Of a stretch of 64,000 bases of DNA, positions 36,424 through 48,404 are shown piece after piece (position 1 is the first letter of the stretch; each line of letters begins with the position of its first letter). Source of the stretch: Apostichopus japonicus (taxonomy: Eukaryota; Echinodermata; Holothuroidea; Aspidochirotida; Stichopodidae); NCBI RefSeq assembly GCF_037975245.1, contig NC_092579.1:12634678-12698677 (forward strand), in the 5' to 3' direction. The notes under the pieces are model-generated. The model worked only from the letters and a program-made list of their open reading frames with translations, did not search any database and was not told where the DNA came from. Made by a program: the position numbers and the translations under genes.

Positions 36424-37426
36424 TTGAAACGGGAGGAAGCTATCGCATGCAATTACTACGATATTGTTTCATACAACAAGATGTCTAGCGAACACATATT
36501 GTCTTTATTCCACCATAATAGTCGAAGCCTTAACAAAAGCTTAGACGACATAACTACATTTACGTCTCTATTGAAGGAGGATTTCTCTGTCATTGGATTT
36601 ACCGAAACCTGGCTTACTGCAGATATATCCCCCCTAATCCATATCAATAACTATACGCTTGTTGAAAGGCATCGTCCCGAAAGGAGAGGTGGTGGTGTTT
36701 GTTTATTTGTTAACAACGATTTAAATTTCAAACTCAGAAACGATATAAGCATTTTCAATGATTCTGTCAATGTTCATAGAGGTTGACATAACATCAGCAA
36801 TGAAAAATTATACCATAGGCATAATTTATAGGCCTCCAAAAAGTTCACTGCATATTTTTCTGACACACGCATACAAAATGTTAACCCAACTCTCGAATGA
36901 ACGACATAGTGCATACATTATGGGTGATTATAATATTGATCTTGCTGACAATATTAAATCTGCTGACTTTTTAAACTTACTATATGCCAGTGGATTTTTT
37001 CCTACTATTACCAAACCTACCTGTGTGGGTTGCACTTCTGCAGCTCTTTTAGATAATGTTATAACCAATGATGACTGCAAACTAATAACTGGTATCTTTG
37101 TAGCCGATCTCAGTGACCATTATCCATTATTTCTCCAAACTGCCATACACAAAAGTAGGCAAAGGGGTCCTATGTATGTGAGGAACTACTGCAAAACAAA
37201 TGTACAGAATTTCTTCTCAACAATCCGAGATGCTTCTTGGGAAAATGTTTCATCCCAAACTGATGCAAACATTGCCTATTCTATGTTTTATAACAATTTC
37301 AATGCCATATATAATCAATGCTTTCCTGAGCAATGCGTCACCAAATCTAAGAGACGTCGAAAGAGACACTTGTGGATTACTGCAGGTATTCTAGTTTCTA
37401 TCAAAAGAACAGATAAGCTATTTTAA
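36424..37426 (+). pseudogene. Family B AP-like endonuclease
   Basis: Motifs in order: HHNSRSLNK (Asn), GFTETWL (metal-binding Glu), GGGVCLFVNN, then after a frameshift near 36780 IGIIYRPPKSS, MGDYNIDL (Asp/Asn) and LSDHYPLF (catalytic Ser-Asp-His). All catalytic residues of the APE family are visible, but they lie in two frames. The domain nicks DNA to prime reverse transcription. The linker from 37427 to 37759 is out of frame. Confidence 0.8.
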
Positions 37427-37759
37427 ACGACATATTAAGAACCCGTCTGGTGTAAATAAAAGTATTTATTCTCAATATCGCAATAAGCTCAATCATGTTA
37501 TCAAATTTTCTAGAAAATTATACAGGTACTTCAACAATAAATTTGATAATGCGAGGAGTAACCCAAAAGGCACATGGGATACCATTAACCAACTACTCCA
37601 TAAAGGTCGTAAACAATCATCGTATCCCTCTTTTTCAAGGATGGTGACAAAGAGATTAACACCGACCATGACATTGCTAATAAATTTAATGACTTTTTCG
37701 TCAATCTGGGGCCATCACTGGCAAGTAAAATCAACCACAAACATAAATCACAGGAATCT

Positions 37760-39334
37760 GTGAACATTGATGTTAACACTCATTCCATGTTTTCTCATCC
37801 TGTCAGTGAGGAGGAGTTGTTAAAAACAGCAGCCTCTTGCATGAAACCCGATAAAGCAGCTGGATACGATGATTTTAAGCCTGGTATTGTAAGACAAGTT
37901 ATCCTATTTATTACCAAACCATTAACCCACATTTGTAATTTGTCGTTCAATACCGGTATTTTTCCTGATATGCTAAAAATTGCCAAGGTCATCCCTGTCT
38001 TTAAGAAAGGGGATTCAGAAAACTTTGAAAATTATCGACCTATATCACTATTATCATGTTTTTCCAAAATAGTTGTAAGGCTTATGTATAATCGTATTTT
38101 TAACTTTATTTCAAAATATAACATTTTATGCCAGGAACAGTATGGATTCCGTCCTGAACACTCCACTGAGCTAGCACTAGCTGATGCCATTGACAATTTG
38201 TATAGTAATCTTGACAAGAATAGTACCTGTGTCGGGGTTTTCCTGGACCTCTCAAAGGCCTTTGACACAATAGACCACACAATTCTGCTTAATAAATTAC
38301 ACCGTTACGGCATAAGAGGAACCCCTCTTAATTGGATCGACAGTTACTTAGCAAACCGCTACCAATATACATCCTACAAAAATGCTCATTCCCAACCGGA
38401 GAGAATTCAATGTGGTGTGCCACAAGGCTCTATACTTGGTCCATTGCTTTTTATCCTATATGTTAATGACATTACCAATGTTTCTGATAAAGTTAAAGTT
38501 GTTTTGTTTGCTGACGACACAAATATTTTCTTCGTATCACAATCGAGAACTTTATTTCATATTGAAGTATCAACTGAATTAGACAAGTTCAGGGACCGGT
38601 TCGCTGGCAACAAATTATCATTGAATATTGATAAAACAAACTATATAGTTTTTAATACTTCTAAAAATTTTACATGGAATGCTGATATTACTATGGGTAG
38701 TAAAAGACTACAACAAGTCAATAGTACTAGATTTTTAGGCATATATATAGATCATCAACTTAAATGGTGTGACCACATTACAACTGTCTGTAAAAAAGTT
38801 GCAAAAAACACCGGTGTTTTAGCTAAGCCTAAGCATTATCTGCCACAACACATATTAAAGATTCTCTATCAGACATTAGTCCAGCCACATATTACGTATT
38901 GTTGTAACATATGGTCTGGTACTAGATATACCAATCTGAATCCCATTTGTATTACACAGAAGAGAGCAGTCCGCCATATAACACATGCCAAACCACGGGA
39001 CGACACAAATCCTCTTTTTAAGCATTCTAAGTTGTTAAAAGCTGATGACATTATTAGGGTTAACCTTGCTACATTTGTTTATAAGGCATTGAATGGACTG
39101 TTACCAAATGCTTTTAATGACTACTTTTTAATATGTAACAGTGATATTCATCATTACAATACCGGATCTTCAGGCAATGCACATTATAACAGGTATAATT
39201 CTACAATGGGGATGTTATCACTAAGGGCACATACAATCAAAACATGGAATTCTCTATCAGACAATATTACAAATAAACCTTCTGCAAAATCATTCAGTAG
39301 AAACTTTATTCAAAAACTTATTGCATCTTATTAA
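37760..39334 (+). CDS. Family B reverse transcriptase, intact ORF
   Basis: 524 codons with KVIPVFKKGD, NYRPISLLSCFSKI, EQYGFRPEHST, motif A FLDLSKAFDTIDH, motif B GVPQGSILGPLLFILYVND and motif C FADDTNIFF. A thumb follows (TRFLGIYIDHQLKWCDHI) and the tail ends in LRAHTIKTWNSLSDNI. All catalytic Asp residues are present. In the intact element this was fused to the endonuclease; the upstream frameshifts mean the ATG at 37760 is just the first in frame, not a natural start. Confidence 0.9.
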   Translation: MNIDVNTHSMFSHPVSEEELLKTAASCMKPDKAAGYDDFKPGIVRQVILFITKPLTHICNLSFNTGIFPDMLKIAKVIPVFKKGDSENFENYRPISLLSCFSKIVVRLMYNRIFNFISKYNILCQEQYGFRPEHSTELALADAIDNLYSNLDKNSTCVGVFLDLSKAFDTIDHTILLNKLHRYGIRGTPLNWIDSYLANRYQYTSYKNAHSQPERIQCGVPQGSILGPLLFILYVNDITNVSDKVKVVLFADDTNIFFVSQSRTLFHIEVSTELDKFRDRFAGNKLSLNIDKTNYIVFNTSKNFTWNADITMGSKRLQQVNSTRFLGIYIDHQLKWCDHITTVCKKVAKNTGVLAKPKHYLPQHILKILYQTLVQPHITYCCNIWSGTRYTNLNPICITQKRAVRHITHAKPRDDTNPLFKHSKLLKADDIIRVNLATFVYKALNGLLPNAFNDYFLICNSDIHHYNTGSSGNAHYNRYNSTMGMLSLRAHTIKTWNSLSDNITNKPSAKSFSRNFIQKLIASY

Positions 39335-39390
39335 TTGAACATGTTCATTTTTTCTTATATATTTTGTTTTCTTTTTCCTTTTCTTTACAG

Positions 39391-39438
39391 GGAGTCCTCT
39401 ATTTTGTTAAGCTATCTGAAGGTTTTTTAGAGGACTTC
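39391..39438 (+). ncRNA. Family B 3'-UTR hairpin
   Basis: AGTCCTCTA (39393-39401) pairs with TAGAGGACT (39428-39436), and the loop holds GTTAAGC. Counterparts in three other copies differ at paired positions in a compensating way (see findings). In L2/CR1-type LINEs a 3' hairpin is recognised by the reverse transcriptase; that role is inferred here. Confidence 0.7.
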
Positions 39439-40028
39439 CTATCACATTGAATATATTCATGTGATAAACAAATAATGCAATAATGCATAATGCAATTTTA
39501 GTCTAGTATGTTAATTATTTAATGATGTCTATTTTCCTCAAGATGAGCTTCATTCTCAAAAGTTATACCTGTACATACATTTTATGCATTTGTTTGCTAG
39601 CTGGGTCATCTACTTTGTTTATTTTTCAGTGGAACAGGTGTCACTTAACTGTTTCTTGTCCTCTTTACTGCTTGCATGTGTTCCTCTCATTCCTAAATTT
39701 GTCCATCAACTTCAGGCTCCAGTAATCCTGTTTCAAAAGGAATTATAAATAATATCGAATGCTCTATGTTCACATACTGGGTAATCACCAATCACAATAA
39801 ATCCCATTCCAACCCCATAGCTTCACGCACACACACATCTAATCAAATACACACACATGCTGTTTGAAAGCCGTTATTTCCTATTCACAGTTGGTTTGGT
39901 CTACCAAACATACTCTGAAACTCTCTACAAAGACAACGATGCACAGAGCTGACCCTGGCAACCTAGGATAAGGAATTATATTTTACCCAGCCCAGACACA
40001 ATAGCATGTACATATAAACATTACTTAC

Positions 40029-40179
40029 TACAGGATGAGCGCCAGGTATGGATGCCTTTCCCAGGAACGGGTAGCCCCCGCTGCCTCTGAGTAGTGGGCA
40101 GTACAAGTGCAGCTCGTAGATTGCTCAACAGCATGTCTCTTCCCAGTCCTGTGGTCAGTACACTACAACCAGTTTGTAC
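40029..40179 (-). CDS. Unknown gene X, exon with possible frameshift
   Basis: Acceptor TACATGTAG and donor GTA|GTAAGTAA. The first part reads VQTGCSVLTTGLGRDMLLSN in one frame. The second part reads IYELHLYCPLLRGSGGYPFL then GKASIPGAHPV in the frame that joins in phase 0 to 34410. The 151-nt length is one base over a multiple of three, so a single extra base near AGCAATC (about 40119-40125), or an internal acceptor, would explain both halves. It may be a real lesion or an assembly error. Confidence 0.5.
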
Positions 40180-40319
40180 CTACATGTAATGAAAGAAATT
40201 AATCAAAAATAATATGGCACAAAAGAGGGTTCTAATTAAGAAGACACTGCAACTGCATGGCCTCTCCAAAGACTTTCCAATTCAGGCAGAATATGATCAT
40301 CAATATCACAACCCTCTAA

Positions 40320-40779
40320 TTGTGATGCAAGAAGTAAGACTCCATTTGCTCCTGCAAGCCAATGCAGAGATGTAATAGTTGCGAATGTCACCATGGATAC
40401 ATTTGTCATTGGTTACCATCACAGTAACAAGTTGTGCTTAATGGGTGAAATGAAAAGAAGAAAGGATCACAAGGTACAAAGTCCAGGCAATGAGGGCTGT
40501 TCAGCAAAGATGCCCTATTTCGGAGATGAACAAAATGGTGGAAAGATTTGTGAATCCAAATTACTTACAGGTAAGAATCCACTAATGGTCAAGTGTCTCA
40601 CAACTGATGCTGATGGCAAGGCATGTAAAAGGTTCAGTAGTACAATGGCTGTAACTACTCATTCTGAAAGTGAACTTAACCTGTTAGATCAAGTTCACCT
40701 ACTCAAGTCACTCCGCAGAGCACTGACTATATTAAAGCAGTATTCTCCTCTGATATGTTCCTGCAAAAACTGTGACTAA
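40320..40779 (+). pseudogene. Transposase-like protein fragment
   Basis: The frame is open from about 40318 through 40779: CDARSKTPFAPASQCRDV, GYHHSNKLCLMGEMKRRK, SPGNEGCSAKMPYFGDEQNG and VKCLTTDADGKACKRF. The Cys/His-rich part followed by an LTTDADG motif recalls transposase-derived proteins abundant in invertebrate genomes, where such an Asp can be catalytic. I cannot name the superfamily. From about 40700 it runs into LINE-type sequence, so this is a truncated scrap. Confidence 0.4.
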
Positions 40780-41445
40780 GAAGCGCTTGACAATCTTATA
40801 AATACCTGGGAGAAACCATCACTGATAAATTGGAGTGGGATGAACATGTAAAATGTATTCTAGCAAAAACTAATCAGCGTATGTTCCTATTACAGAAGCT
40901 TAATTTATTCGGACTAGACCAACTCTTATTTCTCTGTTCTATATTAAAATCGGCAATCAAGACCACCGTTACATTCTGTTTAGCCGCGTGGGGTGAAAAT
41001 ACTACTGCTAGAGACATGACCAAGTTAAGTAGACTAGTTTCTAAAGCAAGGAAAGTTTGTTGGTCACATGACCTCAGTTCAGTAGATGAGTTGCTTGTCA
41101 GAGTATCACAGAGTAATATGAAGTCAATCATGTCATCCCAACATCCTCTGGGGCATCGGGTAGATTACAGCAATCAAACAGGCAGACTAATTGTCATGAG
41201 ATACTGAGCCGAGAGATACAGGCGTTCTTTCTTGCAAAGGGCAATTCTCAATCTTGCCAATGAATTATGTAGGAAATAGGCCAAATATATGTGTCAAAAC
41301 ATGGACATAGTAGTCTTAATTTTTCGTTTTAGGAATCAGATTTTTATGTATTTTCGATGTATTTATGATTGTTTTATTGTCTGTTTTACTGAGATGGACT
41401 GAATGCCAATTTTTATGGTAAATAAATTTCTTATATCTGAAATAT
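40780..41445 (+). mobile_element. LINE 3' fragment (RT thumb and tail)
   Basis: YLGETITDKLEWDEHVKCIL, KTNQRMFLLQKLNLFGLDQL and FCLAAWGENTTARDMTKLSR match the post-catalytic part of fish/invertebrate Rex1/L2-like reverse transcriptases (YLG-W-V...ANQRLYFLRKL...). The 3' end has GATGGACTGAATGCC and AATAAA before 41445. The palm domain is missing, so it is a 5'-truncated copy of a LINE family distinct from A and B. Confidence 0.7.
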
Positions 41446-41554
41446 CAAAAGCGCTTTATCAACATGTTTAGAATGACTTGCAAAGTACTACAGTGGAAAT
41501 CATTTATATTGCCAAAAGCATTCATTTGTATGCAAGAGGGGCAGGAAGTACACA

Positions 41555-43049
41555 TTTCCATGCATGGGCGGGATTACGGGGGGGCAAGAGGGGGCATTTG
41601 CCCCCACTTTTTCCCAAACCTTAATTTACTTTTTTTGTCGTTTTTGTAGACAAATGTGCACAACCCTAATCGAAATTATTCCCTATCAAATAGGCCTATT
41701 TGTTTCGAATCTTAGTCGAATTTGTGTTTAACATCGTAACATGTAGCATGAATAACTGGAGCTGGAGCTAGCACATGGTTCGCAGCACAGGTTCCTGCAC
41801 GAATCCTGGAGCTAACACACTAGCGATTCAATTCTGCATGTGATGAATCCGCGGCATGTGCTACAGTGCTAGCTTCAGGAATTGATTTTCAACGTTGCTG
41901 CTCTACTGAATGCGTTGAATAACTAAATCCAGAGAAACGATTTACAAAAGCCAGAATTGCATATTGGGTATATCAATAATTAAGTTCAATACACTGACAC
42001 ATGACACACCCCACCCCACCCCCAGTGGTCTAGCCTTCATGAACAGTAAGTAACATTCAAGTATTTATTATGAATTTCTATGTTGCCTGATAATATGGCA
42101 ATAGTTCAAACATAATGCTGGTACTGCCAGGTAATAATTTCATTTTCAAATCTCAGCCAGTACTATGAAATGACCCGTAAATATATTGCTCCATGATACA
42201 CCTAGTCACATTGTAAAATCCAAACAGTCACCCCCCCTCGACTTCAGTGGCGACGGAACCGGTAGACTTGAGGGGCTTATCCCCCATAAAAAAAAGTGTG
42301 AGGGGTAAAGGTATGTTCAGCCCCTAATATTTGCCAAGTTCTCCAAGAAGTGGGGACCGCGGGGAGAATTTCGAAGTGGGTGCTGAACATATTCTTGATC
42401 GGTCCAATGCACAATATACTAATAATTTTAGGGGGAAAGAACTGTCGAGATGCGATTTATTGTTACCAGAGGTGTCATATTTGCTGATCTAGGATTTCCT
42501 TTTTGCTTAAATTTCGACACGCCGCGCCAACTGATGGTGGTGCACCGTCTAAATAGTGACGTATAAGCCTCAGTTGTGCATCACCATATAAGTTCTTCTA
42601 TCTGTCCTCCCTAACTTTACACACGTTCATTAATTGTTTAGATGCAATTTAAAGCCTATGGTGTTAATTTTACCGATCTAAGGGTTCCTTTCATCAAAAA
42701 TTTCGACGATCCTTGCCAACTGATGATGGCGCTCCGCTTAGATAGTGACGTATAACAAAAGTTGTACATCACCATCTGACCATATGTTCTACTATCAATC
42801 CTCTTCAAATTTTTAAACGATAATTAACTATCTAGATACAATTGCAGACATGAGATCCATATTTCAAGGATGGGTACATGCAGCTTAGAGCACTCGGGAA
42901 GTGCCATTTCCGGCCATCTGGAGGGTTTGTAAAGCCCAAAAATTTCTTGTACGCTCCGCGCCAACCGATGGTGGCGCTCCGCTTAGATAGTCTTGCTGGC
43001 AGGTTTGCCCCCCCACTTTCACAACTCAAATCCCGCCCCTGTTTCCATG
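41555..43049. mobile_element. 1.48-kb hAT-like element with 8-bp target duplication
   Basis: The element spans 41563-43041. Ends are CATGGGCGGGATT and AATCCCGCCCCTG (12 of 13 positions inverted). TTTCCATG flanks both sides (41555-41562, 43042-43049). The interior has two or three diverged tandem copies of a block around CTTAGATAGTGACGTATAA (near 42530, 42720 and 42960) and CCAACCGATGGTGGCGCTCC. A second hAT-like terminus, CAGTGGCGACGGAACC, sits inside at 42261, possibly a nested partial element. No transposase was found: non-autonomous. Confidence 0.85.
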
Positions 43050-45189
43050 TATGCCAAATGCTGCAAAGGGTTCTCTGCTAATATTCCACACTGACAGCAG
43101 GAAGCTAAACAAAATATCTGAGACACCCACCTGCAGCAAATGATTATGGTCCACTCGTTTTGAGACTTACACTCAAAGGCAGATGTCATCATGGCTTTCA
43201 CTGTGACCAATCCAAAACATAGTACCACACTTTCGTGCATTGGTCAGTACAGGGACTACAGTTCCATACACATAACATATAATGTGCCTGAAGAGTCCAT
43301 AGCCAGGAAGATGGAAGCTGCAGTATTAAAGGTGAGTTCAAATAGTCCATGTATCCAGACTCTGAAATAGATGCAAAGAAAACAGCAATGTGATGAATTA
43401 CGTAAGAGAGGCAGAGCATACAGATGGAGGAGAGCACAACTCAGAGAGAGAAAGTACAAGCTACATGGTAGAACTAAAAACATAAACCAGTCAAGTATCT
43501 ATAAGAAAGATCAACTGATTCATGACCAGTTACTCTAGGATGAAAAACTACACTGATGATGAAGATGAAAATATTTATCAGTGATGCCAGTAATTTGTAA
43601 ACTGAGTCTATCCACACTCACTGTTATGAGTTAAGACAGTATCACTCAGTCAGGGAAGTAGGCAATCAAGCTGATGACCATAAACTTGGCAAGTGCCATC
43701 AAACTTTCAAGGCTTAATTTCTGCTGGTGCCCCTGGCTTACTGATGGTGTAGGCACCTGTCCACATTCTGCATCCCTCTGTGTAATTTGCTGGGGCTGAT
43801 GTATGTTTTGCCAACTTTTCATTTATGTCATCAGCCCATGCCATCCAATCTTGGTCTGACATTGTAAAGGTGTGAGCTTTCCAGTTCCATATGTCTAAAT
43901 GTATATAGGTCTAAGCTTATTCTGAATGCAGCTTGGGGCTCAGTTCAGCTGATTCTTACACCACATTGAGTAGTAATATATGCTTTTAAACTTCTGTCGC
44001 TTTTGCTCTGCTACACTGCACAGAAGTAGGCTACTCACCAGATCTACAACTTCCCTATCAAATAAGCTACATGTACTACTTAGTGAGTGTAAGTCTGTGA
44101 TGGTATAAGCTCTGAGGTGATGGGTATTACTTTCACTTTTCCCCTTTGAGGTAGCTGAGAGGTTTTTCACACCTACCCATGCAATCATCCCATTCTTTAT
44201 CATAAAGTTGAAATTTGATTTCTTCTTGAATATGAAACTTTTTCCTAATTTTAAGTTGCTAACTCTTCAAACTCAACAACTTGCTTCTGTTCTTTTATGG
44301 TGAGATCATAGATGTGAGGAGTTCATAAATACTGATTTAGTTTCAGAACCAATTCTACATGTTAATCTTCTTACAACTGTTTATTCAACATCTATGAGAA
44401 AAGGTTTCCTCATGTAAGTGAATGAGGTGTCAATGTTCCAAAAGTTTATTGAACCTTTCTGTCCAGCACATTTTTGGCATTTATATGTAAAATTCCACCT
44501 GTTTTCTGCCATAATTCCTCTGTGGGAAATGGTGTAGTGCAACCCTGCATTTCTGTACTGTAAAGAAAGAAAAAATAGATAACTAACATCCTGGTTATCA
44601 GTACTGAAGGGCTCATTTATTAAAATTACAATTCATTATTCTTAATCGTAGTTAACCATAAACATAGATTGAAATACAGATCTTGTCTCTTACTATTTTT
44701 ATAACCAGAACTGCATGTGGATTCCTAACATAGTTAACGATCAGCTATCCGCAGTATTCTGTTCGTAAAGTGTTTGTGTAATGCGGCTGAGCAAGAGTCT
44801 TTCCAGTAAAGCTGTTGGAAAAGGGAAGACCACTAATGGAGTAAATGAAAACAATTAAACGATACCTTAAATAACTGTTGACCAGCTGATAAACATATTT
44901 ATATTTTAAATGCAATTTCCCCAGATTAGTGATAGTAATATACCTAACATGTGTTCATCCGTGGGTGGGAAAGCAATTATTTACTCTGTCACTGTAAATT
45001 TCCCTCATGCAGTGGCAATGCTGGCATGACTCTTGCTCAATAGTGTTCGTGTTACATTTGCAAAGAAAAAGTTAAGCTTACCTTCTAAAAGGTTAAGTTA
45101 ACCTTAAAAGTGCTAGTTCAAAAAGGTTAAGAAGGTTGGCTTCTGCAATTGCGTAGGCCTACAGCACACATACTTTATGCTTGACCTTA
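43050..45189. other. Otherwise no gene seen
   Basis: Apart from the 51-residue ORF at 43707-43862, no exon with splice support. Minus ORFs at 43019-43483 and 43940-44203 are compositionally weak. A short AAGGTTAAG repeat cluster lies at 45070-45140. Confidence 0.45.
43707..43862 (-). CDS. Small ORF of 51 residues, unknown
   Basis: ATG at 43862, MSDQDWMAWADDINEKLAKH then TSAPANYTEGCRMWTGAYTI and a short end, TGA at 43707. The composition looks natural (acidic helix, then GCRMWTGAY). The Cys-x2-Trp-Thr-Gly pattern recalls the zinc loop at the start of some HNH-type nucleases, but the rest of such a domain is absent. It may be a first exon or a transposon scrap. Confidence 0.3.
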   Translation of the reverse strand: MSDQDWMAWADDINEKLAKHTSAPANYTEGCRMWTGAYTISKPGAPAEIKP

Positions 45190-45770
45190 TTAGTTTAGAT
45201 TAGTTTAGTAAAGAAAAAGGATCAGGAGGGACACTCAAGTCCCCATCAAAGACCCTATAGGAGATGGAAGAAAACTGATGACACAAACGATCAGACCCAA
45301 TTACAATGCTTAAAGTGCTTGTCCAAAGCATTCTTAAACCCATTCACACTACAGTACTTGCAAGTACAATTTTCTCAGGCAAACCATTCCACTCATTCAC
45401 GACCCTATTAGAAAAAAATTTATGCCGAATATTAATGCTACTTTGTGACTTGTGGAGTTTAAGACAATGACATCTGGTACAACCACTATCAGCAAACATG
45501 AAAAAGTCAGTGACTATCAAGATACTTAATAAAGATATCACTTTTATGAAACCTACGTTTGAGTTGAATCTTGGTCTTGGTCACTACATAATCTAGATCT
45601 ATGGGAAGACTGTCCATGAAGTTGTGTTTGAGTAACTTTATTTCTCTGAAATTTAGTGACTCTAGCCCTGACTCGTTGCATAACTGGTAATAGTTCCTGA
45701 AAACTCGAATTGAATATGAACCACTGAATCAAGAACTACTGGAGACTAATAATTCTTCACATCCTTGGCT
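45190..45770 (-). mobile_element. LINE 3' fragment (RT C-terminus), minus
   Basis: 45344-45541 reads FADSGCTRCHCLKLHKSQSS and RHKFFSNRVVNEWNGLPEKI, the conserved end of many CR1/Jockey-type reverse transcriptases (FFS-RVVNEWN-LP). After a one-base shift it continues NGFKNALDKHFKHCNWV and stops. 45541-45760 gives upstream FREIKLLKHNFMD and KTKIQLKRRFHKSD. The tail ends near 45190 in TTTACTAAACTAATC-like sequence. 5'-truncated and frameshifted. Confidence 0.7.
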
Positions 45771-46667
45771 AGATGAAGTAATAGTTTCTAATACAAACGG
45801 TATACTTTATCAATCCTGTTCTTGAACCATTGGCCAGAAAATTGTGTCCTTTCTGGAGAGAAGCATTGAAGGAGAACCGGACTGATGGTGTGCTATTTAT
45901 AATAATCCCTCTGCCTAATACAAATACCAAAGTATTTAATTAAAAAATAGTGAATTGCACATAAAGCTCCTAAGGCGACATCTTTGCTCTAGGTAAATTT
46001 AACTCTTTTCACAACACTTAGGACGACATAGCATAAACTCACCACTTAGGGCGACAATGGTGATTTAGTGTAATTTCGTCACACTGGACGATTAAATACA
46101 ATTAACTAGTTAATTAATTTCACATACATGTCACCCTATGTGAAATTAACTCTTTCCACAACACTTAATAAATTAATAAATTGTGAAAGACATAACACCA
46201 GAGATGTACAGTCAATATGAAAAGATGCCTGTATACAGTCTTTAGAACTGCTCAATGGGATCATTTCAACTCAAGCTGGATTCTAAACCTGAAAATTTCC
46301 AACGTATGAATTCTGGCCATTAACTTACATCACTAATAGTTTCAGAATTTGACTACTGTTCATTTGTCAGTTTATTGAGTTATCGTAATGACAGGCTCTT
46401 AGCATTACACTCATAAACACACATACTGCTACTTCACAAAATGCATTGTGTTACGTATTGAAACAATTTTACATAACACAAAACAGCATGGAATGAAAAA
46501 AATATGGCAAAAACAGGGAGTTTGCAGGAACTCACCAAGACTCACAAAAGCCTTCAAGATCTTTGCAATCTAGACACACCTGAAGGTGCCCCTGCATACT
46601 CAAGATACCTCTTTTAAAAATGACTAATTCCCTGCAAACCTAAGCAAATTCCCAATCAGTTTCAATG

Positions 46668-48404
46668 TTAAAGGTAGTCTGTATATGCCCCAAATTATAG
46701 GATGCTATAATTGCTAGAAGTTTTTAACAAGTTACTTTCATGTAGGCCCTTAGTCCAAATTGTTCTCAGACATTCTTAATGAACACACAAGATGACTGAA
46801 TGTCCCCGTGAGGTAAATTTCCTCAAAAGTTGTAATAAAAACAGTTTATAGAATTTTGACCAAAGGTGACCAAATTTGAATATTTGGGCCAACATGGCAT
46901 AAATTTAAATAATACATTAAAAGTTCACTTATGTTTTGGGGGGTTGCTTTGATGCTTTTCACAGAACGATCTATATCTCTTACTCATCTAAAAGTTTGCA
47001 CTGGCTTTGGTTACAGGAAGTGCATGATGATGTGTAAACTGCACCAAGGAATTCTAATGCATCCTCCTGTGCAGTTGAATCAAACTCTGGAAGAATCTGT
47101 TTCAACCTTGCGAGACAGGAGGCCCATGAAGTTCAGGTTGAAATTGCGTGGAAGAGAGCTTTGATTATTTCCATTAATTCAGAGCTATGTCCATCATAGT
47201 GTTAAATGATGCTGCAAAGAAGCTATAAAAGAAGGACAATTTAGATTTGTAGGAAATCTACATCTGACATGGGTGGCTCATCAATATAAGTGGAAAAGTT
47301 TAGGGTTGCAGCCTTCATTTGTATCTATTTTTTAATGATTGCTTGATGTTTCAAAGCACTTTCTTGGAAGTCCGTCACTAGCTTCTGTAGCTGAAAAGTT
47401 ACTCTCATCAAGTAAAATGATAAACACATCATATCTTAATAACCATTTGTTGGAATATGCTACTGGGAGAAAGGAGTAGAGGTATCATGAACTTGACAAA
47501 GAGAGTGCCCATGTTGGAAATCTAGTATATTTGGGGGATAATAAAACTTAAAACCTTCATTGTTGAAGTGAAAATTATTATATTCTGCAATAAGTGCCAA
47601 TCCTTGGGATGGGGCTGGAACATCACAAAATGCCCCTTGCAATTGTGCCCATATAGGTTGGGATTTTCCCTTCTCCAGGCATAGGAGTTTGTCAAGGATA
47701 TGGTCCTGGCACAGTAAAAGACTTCCATTTTTCAACATTTCCAGGTGGGGAGGATCAAGTCACATGAAGTCTTGCACCTCCGTAGCTTGCAATCCCTGCC
47801 TTAATGAATTTATTTCTAAAGCTGCATGGGTTGTCTTGGTTACTTACCTTTACAGTAACAGGATTGCGTTGTTCCTGAAATAAAAACATTTAACAATATT
47901 TAATGTGACTTTTCGAGCATGGCCAGTGATTTTCCATGATCAAGAAATTCACAATAACATGGATCTATATCCATAAAATAATGAAACGGAAAACTCAACT
48001 TGAAATAGAAAAACCAGTATTCTTTGCAAGAGTTGAATATATATGCAATAACTGTGGGGCTGTATTGACCTTGATCATGTTTCTCCCTGTAAGAAGGTAA
48101 CATATATTGTGAAAGAGAAATATAGAACATAGGTTGGGGTGGGAAATTGTGCAGGGGGGGCCGGGCAGAGGTTTGTTTGGCCCCAAATATGCCAAAAGTT
48201 CCGATACGGTCACATTTGGTCAACATTTTAAACTGTTGTCATTACCACCCTGGAGGAAATTTACCTCACTGAGACATTCAGTCATCTTGTGTGTTCATTT
48301 AGAATGTCTGAGACCAATCTGGAAATAAGAATCTCAAGGAATGTAATTTTTGAAATCTTCAGAAAAGTATGCTATAATTTGTTGCCTATACAGACTACCT
48401 TTAA
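46668..48404. mobile_element. 1.73-kb TTAA-flanked inverted-repeat transposon
   Basis: TTAA at 46668-46671 and 48401-48404 flanks AGGTAGTCTGTATA...TATACAGACTACCT. Inverted similarity continues for about 230 bp (46672-46905 against 48165-48400, e.g. TGACTGAATGTCC against its complement, and GGTAAATTTCCTC against GAGGAAATTTACC). TTAA duplication with AGG ends suits piggyBac or Kolobok groups. ORFs inside (46931-47164; 47460-47738 minus) show no recognisable transposase, so it is probably non-autonomous. Confidence 0.75.

Larger units (their letters stand above)
34880..39495 (+). mobile_element. Nearly full-length CR1-group-like LINE (family B)
   Basis: Plus-strand non-LTR retrotransposon with ORF1 (zinc knuckles), APE endonuclease, reverse transcriptase, a 3' hairpin (39393-39436) and an AATGCATAATGCA-type simple tail to 39495. 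The RT ORF is intact over 524 codons, while ORF1 and the endonuclease each carry one or more disruptions. Related copies lie at 56.9-59.9 kb (minus), 59932-60200 (minus) and 2905-3006 (plus). It sits in an intron of gene X, antisense to it. CR1/L2-group assignment is from RT style and the 3' hairpin plus microsatellite end, not from a tree. Confidence 0.85.
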
